A DNA stretch of 64,000 nt, taken from positions 16,395,433-16,459,432 of the forward strand of contig JAGGNK010009114.1 of NCBI GenBank assembly GCA_017590115.1, written 5' to 3'. This document shows positions 38,801 to 51,000 of the stretch, piece by piece. Both the position numbers and the translations under genes were made by a program. The stretch's first letter is position 1. Every line of letters starts with the position of its first letter. The notes under the pieces are model-generated. The model was not told the DNA's origin and ran no database searches. It was given only the letters and a program-made list of their open reading frames with translations. This stretch comes from Montifringilla adamsi (lineage: Eukaryota; Chordata; Aves; Passeriformes; Passeridae).

Positions 38801-41482
38801 CAACTACCCAGAAATTACTTTTATATATGAATAATAAAGCTCCTAATCATCCCATGAGGTCACAAATAAGGACAACAGACATCTTACTTACAAGGCAGGA
38901 GATCCAAATATCCAGTGCATTTTGTCCTTTTCTGTACCTTTCATACTTCCCCAAGTTACCAGAGGAGATGCTTCAGGTCTGTGCATGGTAAAATTGCACT
39001 GACAAGGATTCCTGAATAAAAGCTGCCTCTGGATCAGACACACTGCCTGTGCCTCTCTTCCTGCAAGCACCCATCCAATCAAACCAGTTTATCAGTGTTT
39101 TTAGAAGCTTATGGAGGGTCAGAAATGTCCCATAAACATGTGAAATGATAACTCAGAGGGTATTTTGGAGTGATGCATATTGATGTTCCTTTTATCTCAC
39201 AAGTGGTTGGTTTGGATTTTTTTGGTTTTTGTTTTCAGTTTTTGTATAACTCAGTTGCTCAGTGAATAAACAGCTCTTCCTTTGAGGTTCATTTTTTCCT
39301 TAATGGCATTCTGCTGCCTGGAGATTTTTAGCCATTCATTGTTGCTGTCCTAGAGAATGCATTTTTATGCTCAGGTTTCATTCAGGGTTTATCCACTCAA
39401 AACTTATAAGGATTTTGGGGTAGCCTAAATGTAGTCATTTTAAATCCTACTACCTCTCTCCAGTTTTTACCATTCTGAACTCCAGCTGTAGAGTTTTTAT
39501 AGGATTGCTGTATTCTCACAGACCTGATACTGTGAGATGCTGATAAGCTTCAGAAAAGCTGAAAACATTGCTTTTAATAAAATCCTTTTTTCTAATGAAT
39601 AAAATTCTAAACTGACTTGATATATGTGACTCTATGTCCACTAATGAAATACGAATGTATGTACGTATTAATTTTATGGGTTTTTCTTGAAAAGAGACCA
39701 GTCTTCTGCTGACTCAGAGTGGATTTTCGTTCAAGCAGCACAAATAAGGTCAAAGACAATCTCTTCTTAATTAAAGGGAGCACATAATATTGATTTAATA
39801 AAAATTTAACATTACCTAATGACAGCTAGATATTATGCTCAGAGCAGAAAGACTGACATTTTATTATAATCAATAAGTATTTTATTAAAATCAATGTGCT
39901 ACACGAACTATTCTACCGAGCCTTAATAATATCTAGTCTATCACTGCAGAAAAGCAGAGTTTGTCATCTGGAGGTAAGGTTGCTTGACAGAAGAATTCCT
40001 ACAGGTACAATACACAGGTTTCGATTTTTCTTAGAGGCCAGTGAAGGTGATCATTATCATTCTAAGCGGGAGGTGTTTAACCCCAGCTAATTGCAGGAGC
40101 CAAGAGGAATAAAAACCTGGAGGGAACAAAAGTAATACCATGGCCAGTGTTTGCCTGACTGCCTTAAATTCTGCCCTGCTCAAACCTGTGTGTGGCAGGA
40201 CAGCCGTCAGCCCTTGTGTAAGTCCCCTCTGGCATAGTGCCCCAAAACATGACAAAGAGCTGCATCTTTTACAGGACTCATCTTTCTCTGATCACAGCCT
40301 CAACTGCTCTAACAACAATGCTTTCCTTACCCATCCCCTAAATTACCCCAGGGCTTTGGTAAAAAAATATGCTATTCTCCTTTTTTTCTTTATTTAACCT
40401 ACCTCATAATTGCTTTAAAGAGCATTTCTTATCCTAAAAGCTAATGGGCAAATGACCCAGATATGCTTTGTTGATTAATTTTGTTTATTTATTTTTGTTC
40501 AGTTATATTCAGAGAAAAAAAGGAGTGAAAGCTGGCAGTTCTTGTTAACCAGTGCTAGAACTGTCTCCCTTCAGCCTTCTCATTCAGTTCTCATTCTTGG
40601 TCCTGTACACAGCCTCGAGAAGAAAAGTGCTCCAGCTTTGAGAGATCCCTTATTCTATACACATAGTTCATACAGGATACCAACCTCTTTCATCTGGTTC
40701 TACAGAGTAAGACAAAGATTGCTTCCATTTCTTCCGTTGTATTTCAGCACAGTATTGACAGAATTGGTGACATGAGACAGTGGCCCTCACCCACTGTTCC
40801 TTGCCTGCCATATCTGCAGAGAGGCTTTTAAGAAGGGGAAGAAAGAGTTGAGATGTTGCAGGGGGAAATCACAGAGCCACACAGTTTGGGGATGGCTGTA
40901 GACAAGGCTTGAGTGAACAGAGAATATTTTCATCATATATTGTCCAGAGTCATAAAATTCAAGGTGTGAGTCCCTGGCAGAGGCTTTCATTCTGTTCCTT
41001 TCAAATGGGTTTTGTTTGATCATTTAGTGTGCACAGAGAAGGTGGATGAAACCTGCTGTCTTCAGGAGAGTTCTGCAGAAAAAGCCCTTTTCACAGCTCT
41101 GGGTGAATCTATGGACCCAACACCACTTGGTTTACAGGCTCTACTCCCAGTTTTAGCAGAGTTTATATTCATCAGCTCATGATTCACCTTGAAGACTTAC
41201 TTCTAATTACTCAACAGAGAAATAAACACCATTTGTGCCTGCCATGATCACAAAACTCAGTGAGAATTGATTTGAGTCTGCTTATCTCCACCAAAGAGAA
41301 TTGAACAGTACAGAATGTTCTGAACAGGGCTATACAAAATGCTGAGGTGAAAGCATCAGTACAAATTATGAAACTGTTGAAAGGTGTTTCCAATTTTAAC
41401 AAATATTTACGACCAACAAAAATCAAGATAAAATAACACCAGCAGTAAATTATAGCTAGAACTGCATCCCAGATGACCTATC
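35816..41482. other. Non-coding stretch, no gene recognised
   Basis: The largest frame not explained by a repeat is 129 codons on plus (36252-36641). It is rich in S, T, N and K and has no domain I recognise. A 102-codon plus frame at 36837-37145 is hydrophobic at its start but has no supporting context. A CTTT-type pyrimidine run lies near 37845-37875 and short AT-rich inverted repeats are frequent. No repeat family was identified. Confidence 0.55.
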
Positions 41483-41503
41483 AAAAAAAAAAAAAAAAAA
41501 AAA
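41483..41503 (+). repeat. Poly(A) run, 21 A
   Basis: A21 followed by cccaaaccaaacc. It could be the tail of an old retrotransposed sequence lying to the left on the plus strand, but I recognise no source upstream. A simple-repeat origin is equally likely. Confidence 0.9.
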
Positions 41504-42373
41504 CCCAAACCAAACCAACATTGCTCTGGGTCTGAAGCCTGCCCATCCATATTAATTTTATTCCTTGTTAACCCATAAGCATTCAAATTTTGAAAAGAAC
41601 AGGAAAAATCAGGATTTAACCTGGGACCTAAGATCACTTCCATTTAAGATGCCCACTTCTATACACTGTAATGTGTGGTTCCTCTGTGCTTAGATTATCC
41701 ACTGGTACACATGTCTTGTAAAGAATGTATTTACTCTAGAATAATCATTTTCTGATTCTCATCTTTTAACTGAAATCCTATTATACATATCTAGGTTTCT
41801 AAACAAGTATTTTTCATGCACTCTAAAGAAAAGGGAGGGAAAACAAGTTTAGGCACAACAAAAGCAGAACACAGGGAAAAAATATAATCAGTATAAATTT
41901 GTTTTCCAGAAGGAATATCAGAAGACGTAGCCAGAAGTCTCTTATGCAAGACTTTGAAAATGAGTAGCATGGGAAAGCCTTTAACCTAATTATGGTTTTC
42001 TTATTCTTTTATTGGCACTATCAGATTTTCATGGCTGAGCCAGCGCAACTGCTGTAGCCTTGCTGCAGTCATTACTCAATGTTATCTTTTATTTATAAAA
42101 AATTATAAATGTGTTTGTGGCATTCTGCAAACAAACAAGAATGCAGCCTGTGCCTCTTGGTTAAATTTTATCAGTGCTATACTGCATACACAGATTAGAT
42201 GGCATTTTCTTCAAGGTCTGCTGAGGTCTTCTCAGACCCCCACAGCCAGTCATAAATTTGTGCTCATGAGACACAATAAATTGCCCTTCTTCTGTTGCCA
42301 AGCCTTATCTGGTAGCACATCTAATCACCGAGGAGCTGCTGGGCTTGTCAGCAGTTCAGCTTTGTAAGAGTGT
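41504..42373. other. Non-coding stretch, nothing recognised
   Basis: AT-rich with only short frames. GC content rises towards 42300, where the 39-bp duplication begins. Confidence 0.45.
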
Positions 42374-42451
42374 GAGGCAGCTCTTTGTGCTTTTCATGCT
42401 GAGAGTGAAGCTGAGGCAGCTCTTTGTGCTTTTCACACAGAGAGTGAAGCT
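42374..42451. repeat. Tandem duplication, two copies of 39 bp
   Basis: Copies at 42374-42412 and 42413-42451 both start gaggcagctctttgtgcttt and end gagagtgaagct. They differ at only a few bases in the middle (tgct versus caca). Because 39 is a multiple of three, the duplication would keep a reading frame, but no long frame spans it. It lies at the left of a GC-raised patch (about 42300-42700) containing a few CpGs. Confidence 0.9.
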
Positions 42452-43745
42452 TTATCTGGCCTGCTGATCCACGTTTTCCTAGGCTGGAGGAGCTGGCCAG
42501 CAGCTGGGAAAGCTGAGTTACTGTCTCCAGCCCAAGAGCCTGACCGTCATCGGGTCCAGCCCATCTCTGTCCTCCAGGTCACTGGGTAGAGAATTCCTCC
42601 ATGTAAACTCAAACAGCTCCAAGCGGAGCGATTAAAAGCACCTCTCTGAGCCCTCTGATTTAAGGAACACATTCTAGGAGCAGTCACCTCATCGATACCT
42701 GAACTCAGCTTGTGCATCCAGCATCAACCAGGATTTCAGACTAAGCTAAAGCAGGGATGGTAAGAGACATTGTATGTGATGGGATATGATTTACTCAACT
42801 CAGCATTTATGGCTGGTTTGCTTAGCAACACACCCCTGGAGGGCCCTGTATATTACTTTTTATCAAAATACTGGGTTTACTGCACACCTAGAAACCAAGG
42901 ATTTATGGCAGAGTATGTCAAGTGATAGAAATAAAAAGTAAAGCATATTTTTAATGTAGTTTTGGGGAAAAAAGGGCACAAATTTAGTATAACATGAACA
43001 GAACACTTTGTACATTACAGGCAGCATGCATTTCTGAGGGAAAAATAAAAGTTCAGATCACCTTAGGTTAAAGCTACTTAGGTAAGTTTAGGTGACACAT
43101 AGGTGTCCCACCTTCACTGGCCTTTTAATATTTCTGTATAATCACTGGAGGGAAAGAAAGATTGCTCCATGACTATGTGAGAGATTTTTCTCTGTTCAGG
43201 GTGGAATTGCTTTCTAGAGATTGAGTAATATCTCTGTGTTGATGATAGAGAAGAGCTGGACAATTGACTTAAACTGGATTTCCAATTTCCCATAGCTGGA
43301 TCATATGTAATGTGGTTTTTGGAGACTGAGGCTCTGCATAATAAAAGATATGTAAAATAAAAAATGTCTCATAAAACTCAAACATGCTTGTTAAAAATTG
43401 GAAAAAAGTATGTATAGCAAGCATAAAGAAATGGAATAAATATGGATAAAGCATCCATTAACTAATCAAAATCTCTGAAACACCTCTTAATCATATTATA
43501 AAGTCCAGTCATTTCAACAGAGAAGGAACTTTTGGAGTCCTGGTTTTGTGACTTTTGACTGAATATCATTCCAGTGGAAGACAGGCATCTAGGCAGTATT
43601 TTTCAGGTTGAAATCCAACTACTCTGTGATCTTAAAGCAGGAAGAAATTATTGCTTTAAGATCCAGACCCTGACTAATGAAAGGAGTTAAGCATATATTT
43701 CAGGTCAGTGTGATCAGGCACATTGAACTTTTCCTTAAGAAAGGA
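42452..43745. other. Non-coding stretch, nothing recognised
   Basis: GC-raised to about 42700 (with CpG-containing words such as accgtcatcggg), then AT-rich. Only short frames were found. Confidence 0.45.
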
Positions 43746-43769
43746 TTTTTTTTTTTTTTTTTTTTTTTT
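43746..43769 (-). repeat. Poly(T) run, 24 T
   Basis: First of three long T tracts within about 370 bases. It sits about 50 bases left of the duplicated unit described next. Confidence 0.9.
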
Positions 43770-43811
43770 GCTGTAAATTAAAGCTGATTGCCAATACCAA
43801 TTTTTTCCCTA

Positions 43812-43816
<5 letters not shown>

Positions 43817-43857
<41 letters not shown>

Positions 43858-44061
43858 GTGAGTGTCCGAAAATGTGGCCCGGTTACTTTTCACCCCAGTT
43901 CTTCATATTAGAGAAAAAGAAATAAAAGAAACTAAAGTTTAACTTAAAACTTAGCATTTCTAGTATGGTATATAATGTATTTGGGGGAGGTGGGGGGGGT
44001 TAATATCTGCATATATACTTGTGAGAAATCTTAATTTCAAATTATAATTTTTTTTTTTAAA

Positions 44062-44112
<51 letters not shown>

Positions 44113-44305
44113 GTGTGAGTGTCCCAAAATGTGGCCCGGTTACTTTTACCCCAGTTCTTCATATAAGAGAAAAAGAAATAAAAGAAACTAAAGTTTAACT
44201 TAAAACTTAGCATTTCTAGTATGGTATATAATGTATTTGGGGGAGGTGGGGGGGGTTAATATCTGCATATATACTTGTGAGAAATCTTAATTTCAAATTA
44301 TAATT
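43817..44305. repeat. Young tandem duplication of a ~257-bp unit made of poly(T) plus unique body
   Basis: Unit 1 has T37 at 43817-43853 followed by a 196-bp body (43854-44049). Unit 2 has a T11-A7-T44 tract (44048-44109) followed by a 195-bp body (44111-44305). The bodies are colinear and differ by eye at only three places: ccgaaaa versus cccaaaa, ttttcacccc versus ttttacccc, and atattag versus atataag. Both carry the same G-rich word gggggaggtggggggg. Such near-identity indicates a recent event or an assembly duplication. The T tracts read as poly(A) at the 3' end of the body on the minus strand, as for a retrocopy, but I do not recognise the body. Confidence 0.93.
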
Positions 44306-46439
44306 AGGTCAAATCACCACTTCCCCTGTTGCACATATATAGCTTGGCAAGCCCAGATGAATAGTTAAAGTGAGTGTTTTGACTGGGACAATGTCTTGCA
44401 TTAAAAAAATATTTCCTCCTCTATTTTATTTTACATGAATGTCAAATCAACAACTTCTGATAATATAAGGTAATGAATTGCAAATTTGCCAAACTCCAAT
44501 TATTAATCTGATATTCAGATATTTATTTCAGTCCTTGTAAGAATCCTGCAGTATCAGCTCTGAATAATTGCACTTTCTGGGAGGCTTCCATGCTAGCCCC
44601 CATTTAAAAGCTCATTCTTTAGTACACAGTACTGCTGCAGTGCCATGAGGATACAAGAACCCCTCGTGCACATTCAATATCTGTCAGATGAGTGAAAGCA
44701 AAAAAAGCACTGGGTTATAATTAATGAATGTGATACTGGCAAAGGCATCCTATTTTCAATATTCAGGTACCTTGTGCAGTATATTTAGTTTAATAAAACA
44801 AGATATTATTAGAATTAAAACATAGAAATTTGGTACAATGATATTAAAGTCTATAATTAGGAAACAACGTTTGTGCTAATGTAGCAATATGCTGTGCTTT
44901 CACAATTACTTTAGTCTCCTAGAAATCAGCAGTCTTGCTCAGTATTGCTTGGAATTGCATTTACTCCTCTCTCTGACAACTCTTTTCCCCACAGCCCCAC
45001 TTTGTCTTCTGCCACATGGGTAACTTTGGTTCAAAAAATAACATGGCAGCAATCATATAAAAATGGGGTTTAAATTAATATTATTTTCCCATTCTGATCC
45101 CCTGTGTGTCATCATCAGTGAAAAGAGCAGGGGAAAGATAAGATGGCCCTGTCCTGTTTGGCAGTGGGTCTAAGACCTGTTACCCCAGATAGGTGTGAAA
45201 GTACAGCAGACAAATCAACACCGAGGGCTTCTGTGGTGGAATCACTTGCTTAGAAAGCACTGTATTTCCCAAAGGCTGTGGATGTTTTTAGTGTATGGAA
45301 ACTGAATATTTCACTAATCTTCCCATATTTCTACTTTTAAAGTATTTGAAATCTGACACATGACAGAAGCTTTAGCATCCAAATATTTAGCATTTGTTCA
45401 GATCATGTGAAATGGATTGTGACCATTTATGGTTATTACATGGGACACATGGGTTATTACATGCGGAACAGCAAGGCACCATTTCCTCATTGAGATCAAA
45501 TCCCATCTCACCAAATATTTTGTCATATTTCTCCTTTTTCACATTTTTCCTTGCTCTGTTGTGTAAATGAGCTACAAACCTACTCTGCTTTTCTCTCTCG
45601 GCTCTTATGGTCAGTGAAGGACTGTGAATGTGATGTTTGATGAGAAGACAAACACTTCCCTTTTCCTCCTTCCTGAGCGTGGGGTGGACTGAATGACATA
45701 GGGCAATGAAAAGTGTGTGTCCATTGTCACTGCCACCACACTTCAGTGTTGGTGACGAGCCTGCTGTGGCAGCGTGTCACAGTCACCCCTGCACTCAGCA
45801 GTGCCCTTCTCTCTTGCACCCTCTCTTCTGGTTTGGAAATCCTACCTAGGACATAAAGGAAAAATAGGGGGGTTCTGTCCAGAGTTTACTAAAATTTAGG
45901 AATCTGAAAAATTTAGGAATCTGGCACTTAGGACAAATATAAGTGAGAAGAGTAGAATAAAATAGCAAACTTTCCACTGCTTGAAATGCATGAGCCATTC
46001 ACCTGTGTCACTGCAGGGGCTTTTGAGATGCAAACGGAAAGTTCTGATTTTCTCCTGCAGCAGACAATAGTCCACCTGCATAATACATGCTACTTAAAGT
46101 CATTACACAACCTGGAGTGTGAAGTAAATAAGTAATAAAAAAATCTCGCACTGCTTTTTGCCATATAACTGCCTGCAATATAATTTATCCCTCAAGCAAA
46201 ATGAAACAATCACCTACAAATCTACTCAGCTACTATGAATAATTGAAATGACCACAAAATCTGTAGTTTAGACCCATCCTAACATTTTCAGAGAGGAAAG
46301 TAAAAAGTTTTAAGTGCCTGCATTGTATAAAATCAATGAAATTTGTTATTCCATTTCTATATGTAGGTAATTTAGAAACTTATTTCCAGCTGGCTTGCAT
46401 TATGCGAAGTGGTTTTGTTTGGGTGGTTTTTTTTGTTGG
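44306..46439. other. AT-rich non-coding stretch, nothing recognised
   Basis: Frames are shorter than 65 codons. Small direct duplications are visible: ggttattacatg at 45431-45442 and again about 21 bases later, and aaaatttaggaatctg at 45891-45906 repeated at period 17 up to 45923. A GC-raised patch at 45660-45830 has no recognisable content. Confidence 0.5.
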
Positions 46440-46458
46440 TTTTTTTTTTTTTTTTTTT
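46440..46458 (-). repeat. Poly(T) run, 19 T
   Basis: Preceded by a TTTTG/GGTTTT-type T-rich stretch from about 46411 and followed by gaccagg. Could be the tail of a minus-strand retrocopy lying to the right, but no source is recognised. Confidence 0.85.
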
Positions 46459-46919
46459 GACCAGGTGTTATTCCACAGAAACTGAGAACAGGAGCAACAG
46501 AATTAGTAAATCCAGGTCAAAGAGAGAATAATCCCTGCTCTCCAGGTTCATACACTAGATATGACTTGATGACCTCACCCATGATTAGCAGGACTATTTA
46601 TCAAAACATTTCTCCTCTTAGAAATCCAAAGAGACTCCTTCAAAAAGCCATTTGGGTGTACTTCAAAGAGAATCACTGCTGAGAGATGCTCCCAACAAGT
46701 GGAGATTTATCCCCTGCTACAAAAGGTAATTAACATAACTCTTATGCTGTATTTGTTTTGATTTGAAGGGAAATCCACTTCATATTGTAAACATTGTGAT
46801 ATTTTACAGTACCTATTTACTTATGTAGTTGTTCCACTATTAGGTAGGTTTTATGAGCATTATAGCAAGCACATTATATTGATCACAGTTAATAAAGTCT
46901 ATCTCTTCCCTGGTGTCAC
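46459..46919. other. Non-coding stretch, nothing recognised
   Basis: No frame or repeat of note. It leads into the GC-raised block that starts near 46920. Confidence 0.4.
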
Positions 46920-48040
46920 ATCACCAGTTTTTGCTCTGGTACAGCAAAGGGTGAAAATATGAGACAAAATTGGTGTCCCAGTTCTTTAGGTGTGGATAAC
47001 AGGTAAATGTTGGCTGGGCAGATCTGAGGTCTGTCCTTGAATTAAAGACGGATGGTCTGCCCAGCTATGGACAGGTGTGCCAAAACCAGGACTGGCCAGG
47101 CGATCTAACATCCAGCTCTGGAAGGTGTGTCAACCAGCAGACCAGCTGTGACCAGCATTGCAGGGTCTGCTTGTAACAGGAATGAATTCCACAATGCAAG
47201 GACTGCAAGGACCTGGTAAGCTTTAATGCTTCAGGACCATTCCTTTCCCCATTTCTCCGAGGTATGTGATGTGTGTCCAGTGAATATACAAATGGGACTT
47301 GCAGAGTCAAGATGGTTGGTCAGCCCAGGTCTACCATGCTTAGCACCTACTTTACAGTCTTTGTTTTCTGTGGATGGAGAAGATATGAGGCTGGCACATT
47401 TTCAATGTCTGGGAGCAGTTTTCTGCAGCAAGCATAAAGTTATTTTCTAACTATTTGAGACTAGCTTCTTATCTCCTCTGCTGTTTGAGTGGTGCAAAAG
47501 GCTGTATGCCAATAAGCAGTGCAGCCATATGGTTTGCCTTACCATGGAAATGTCAGCCAGGAAGACTTTGAGGACATTCATGCCTACTGCCTAGGCACTC
47601 ATCGTGTCTGTGGTGATAGGAAAGGATAAATGTCTGCATGCTTGCCCCCAGGCATGGCCAAGCTGGCCATTGGGGACTGCAGCACCCTGTCTGACTCTGA
47701 ACCGGGAGTGTTCTTGACACACCTGCAGGGCAGCTCTGCATTGCCTTTGGCCAATGCACAGGTTAAAAAGTCATAAAAGCCTTAGTCAAGAAATAAGCAG
47801 GGCTCGCTTATAAGCCTGAGAGATCCTGAGTTTTGGGATCCCATCATGATAACATGAAATTCAGAACTTCATTTCTGCACCCTTTGGGGAAGAGTGTATC
47901 TCCTCATTGCATGAGCCCCCAGAGCAACGGGAGCCTGTGCAGGGTCGTAACAAGAGCACATAAATTCCTTATTCTGCCCGAGGAGTAACCCATGCCCAGA
48001 GTGTGAGCAAGCAGAGCTCTTCACAGTCAGGTAAGTTTTA
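46920..48040 (+). other. GC-raised block ending in a consensus splice donor; possible LTR or transcript start
   Basis: This roughly 1.1-kb block is GC-raised against its neighbours. It contains a TATA-like cataaaagcc at 47773-47782, aataagcaggg just after it, and a final GC-rich 100 bases ending in tcacagtcag|gtaagttt, with the exon-intron cut at 48030/48031. The donor word CAGGTAAGT matches the 5' splice-site consensus fully. The TATA-like site, the aataag and the GC-rich tail could be an old LTR, or a promoter plus first exon of a non-coding RNA. No TG...CA ends or target duplication were found, and frames are at most about 80 codons. Confidence 0.3.
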
Positions 48041-51000
48041 TATTACAAGGAAGGTAAAAAACTTTTCAAGCTCTTTCAACCAAAGGTTCTGACTCCTGAC
48101 CCTTTTGTAATCCCACCAATTCCCATATGTATATATATATGTGGTTGGGATCCAGCAAGGCAGGATCCATTCAAGAAAGCAATGTGGGTGCATACGTGTA
48201 GTTACTTCAATGGCTAGGAACACTTTCTGCATACCAAAGAGACCCTAAAACAGGAAAGCTTTCATTGCCAGAAGTTAAAGTGCCTTTAATATTTATTATA
48301 CTGTTAATATGCCTCTTCAGAAAATCCTTTGAGGGAAATAACAAAGATCAATAGAGGCCTGATGAATCCTAAATGGAGAAACTAAAAGAAGTATTTATAT
48401 TTCTGTCTATGTATCTCCTGGAGATGACAGCAAATCTGCAGGCATATTATAACAACAGCCAAGGGTATTCTGTGGAATTAAGGAAAGGGGAAGACACTTT
48501 CAAACACAAGAACAAAGACTGTGCCCTACTAAAGTGTTAATTAACATGCAAAGCATCAAACCACACATCTGCCCTTCAAGAAACAATGGGCTCATGGAAA
48601 TAAAGAATAAAATACTAGTTTATTTATCAAAATACCATGCATAAAATTCAGGAAGAACATGACATCCATAACAAAATATCAACAATCTCCTGTAGGAAAA
48701 TGAATGACCCATCTCTCACTGTGCTAGCACTAAGCTGAGTTTATTTCTTGAGAGCACATTTAATTATAGAAAAGAATGAGAAAACCCTTAGGAAATGATC
48801 AAATTGTTAATAAAATTTTTGGATGCGCTGTGCAATTACAACCCCTTCAAGAGTCAAAAACTCAGCTTCTTTATTTACATGTAGAAAAAGACGCAGTGCT
48901 TGACAGCCATTTGTCAAAAATTCCATTGAAATGGCAGTTGATGCAAAATTTCAATTATATCACTATCATACAGTAAGCACAGAGTGAGGACAAAGAAGAT
49001 GATATTTGGCAGAGAACCATAACTGTTGGTGTCCCAAATGGACCCTGTAATGCTGATGCATACAGCCCACTGATAAGAACTTCTTGTAACCCTGGATAAT
49101 GAAACTTGTCACCAGCTTTATGCTAACTCCACTTAGCATTTAGAATTAGAATTCACAAATGGGTTATGTCTGCACAGGGGTTTTTGTACAATATTATTAA
49201 GTTATCCTTGTATAATGCCACAGTGAATGTGCAAGGCAAATAGAATACATCATCCATGTTAATGGAGGTTTTCCCTCATGGCTTGCTTTTTCCATGAAAT
49301 GAAGCCCTTCAAATCCAGGCATTTACTTCCTCAACAAATTTACCCAAATAGATTGCTATAGCAGTAAGACTCTTTCAGCTTCCCCTGGCTTACATCATTT
49401 CCAAAATAACCTTTCTAGACATTTTAAATGCTATTTAGGCTTCAGAGGAATAAGATGTAGTTTGGTATCTTCAGCTGACAGCTTGAATCAGAATATGTAT
49501 ATGCCACCAGCCTGCTTGCCCCTTCTCTGTGCTTGACTGGAAACAGAAGGGTCTGCAACTTGATAGAAAATCTTTTTTACTAAGTTTGTTATTGACTAGA
49601 GTGGTTCCACTAGGCTTCCATCTGGATCCTGAATGCTTCCCAACACCACCCACTTCCATCTTAAAATTTGAATTTAAATGTTACATGAAACAAGCTGAAG
49701 CCTGGTGAAGAAATACCATCTCATTCCTCGAGACTATTCAACAGAGTTTATGTCCCTGAATTTGAATAAATACAATGAGAACAAAATTTCTCATCCATGC
49801 TTCATGACTTTGGTGTCTAACAGACTGAGATATACTTACTTGGAAAAAGATCACACATCTAAAAGTTTCAGGGAACTTTCTCCTGAACCCTATCATAACC
49901 GTGGGGGGTAGCATCAATATTCCAGCACAAGTGTTGGCCAAATTTTTTAATGTGCCCATTTCTGGACAAGACGGATGATGAAATATTTCTTATAATATAT
50001 AAATGCTTTGTTGTGACTATGTCTTGATAGAATAGTCAATTAACTGATGGCAGTATCTCCAAAAGAGCTGTTCAATTGGCTAGTCACCAAACAACAAGAA
50101 AGGCATATTTGTTTATTGTTACCTACATAAATGTCTAAAAGAGCAACAACTTGTTAAAATAATTTTAAAAATTCACTGCAGATACAAAATCAAACTGAAA
50201 TTATTTGTTTATAGAGGATATTTGGCACCAAAATGAAAGTTAATTTTTCAGAACTCTGTACTTAAATGGCCTTTTGAAAACCTACCCTGCAGTCATTGAT
50301 TTAGATTTTCAATTTTTGCCATTTTTTAAAAATTTCATGGGCTTTGCCACCTACCTTTCATATTCTACCTTTTATTCAAAACACCCTGTTTAGATTAGGA
50401 AGAATCAACAGATGATTATCTGCCCATTAAATCAAATCTCTTGGCATAGAGTAATTCTAGCTCCTTGGCAGCAGGTTATTTATGCAGAAAAAAGTTGGCA
50501 ATAAAGAATAGCCAACCATTACAGTTTTAGCATTTGAAATACCTGTAATAACTCTCAAAAGATTGGATGTTTGCTTTATTTATTAAAATACCCCCTTGCT
50601 GAGGAAATAGTTTTGAAAATTATTGTTTAACAGAGTGCATTAATTAAATCCTACCTAAAATCCTGTATCCTAGATTTCATGATTTATTTATTTTGGTTGT
50701 ATGATTTATGTAGCAAAAAACAGTTGGATGTCTTTCCTCCTCATTTCACCCCAACAGAGTTTTTACTGTATTCTTCTTTCACTATGTAAGCCTATAAAGT
50801 AATCCCTGTTGATTTAAAGACAATGGTAGACCCATGGTTGTTCTTTTAACAAAATTACTTCTTTAGCAAAAAACAAAAATGATAAATGACTTTGTTTAGA
50901 GTATTTGTTCTCTGAACATAATTTTTTTAAGGCAAAAGTAAAGTTAATAGACTTCTACTAGGCTTCTAAACACTTTGGAAACTCACAGAGGCAGTAGCAA

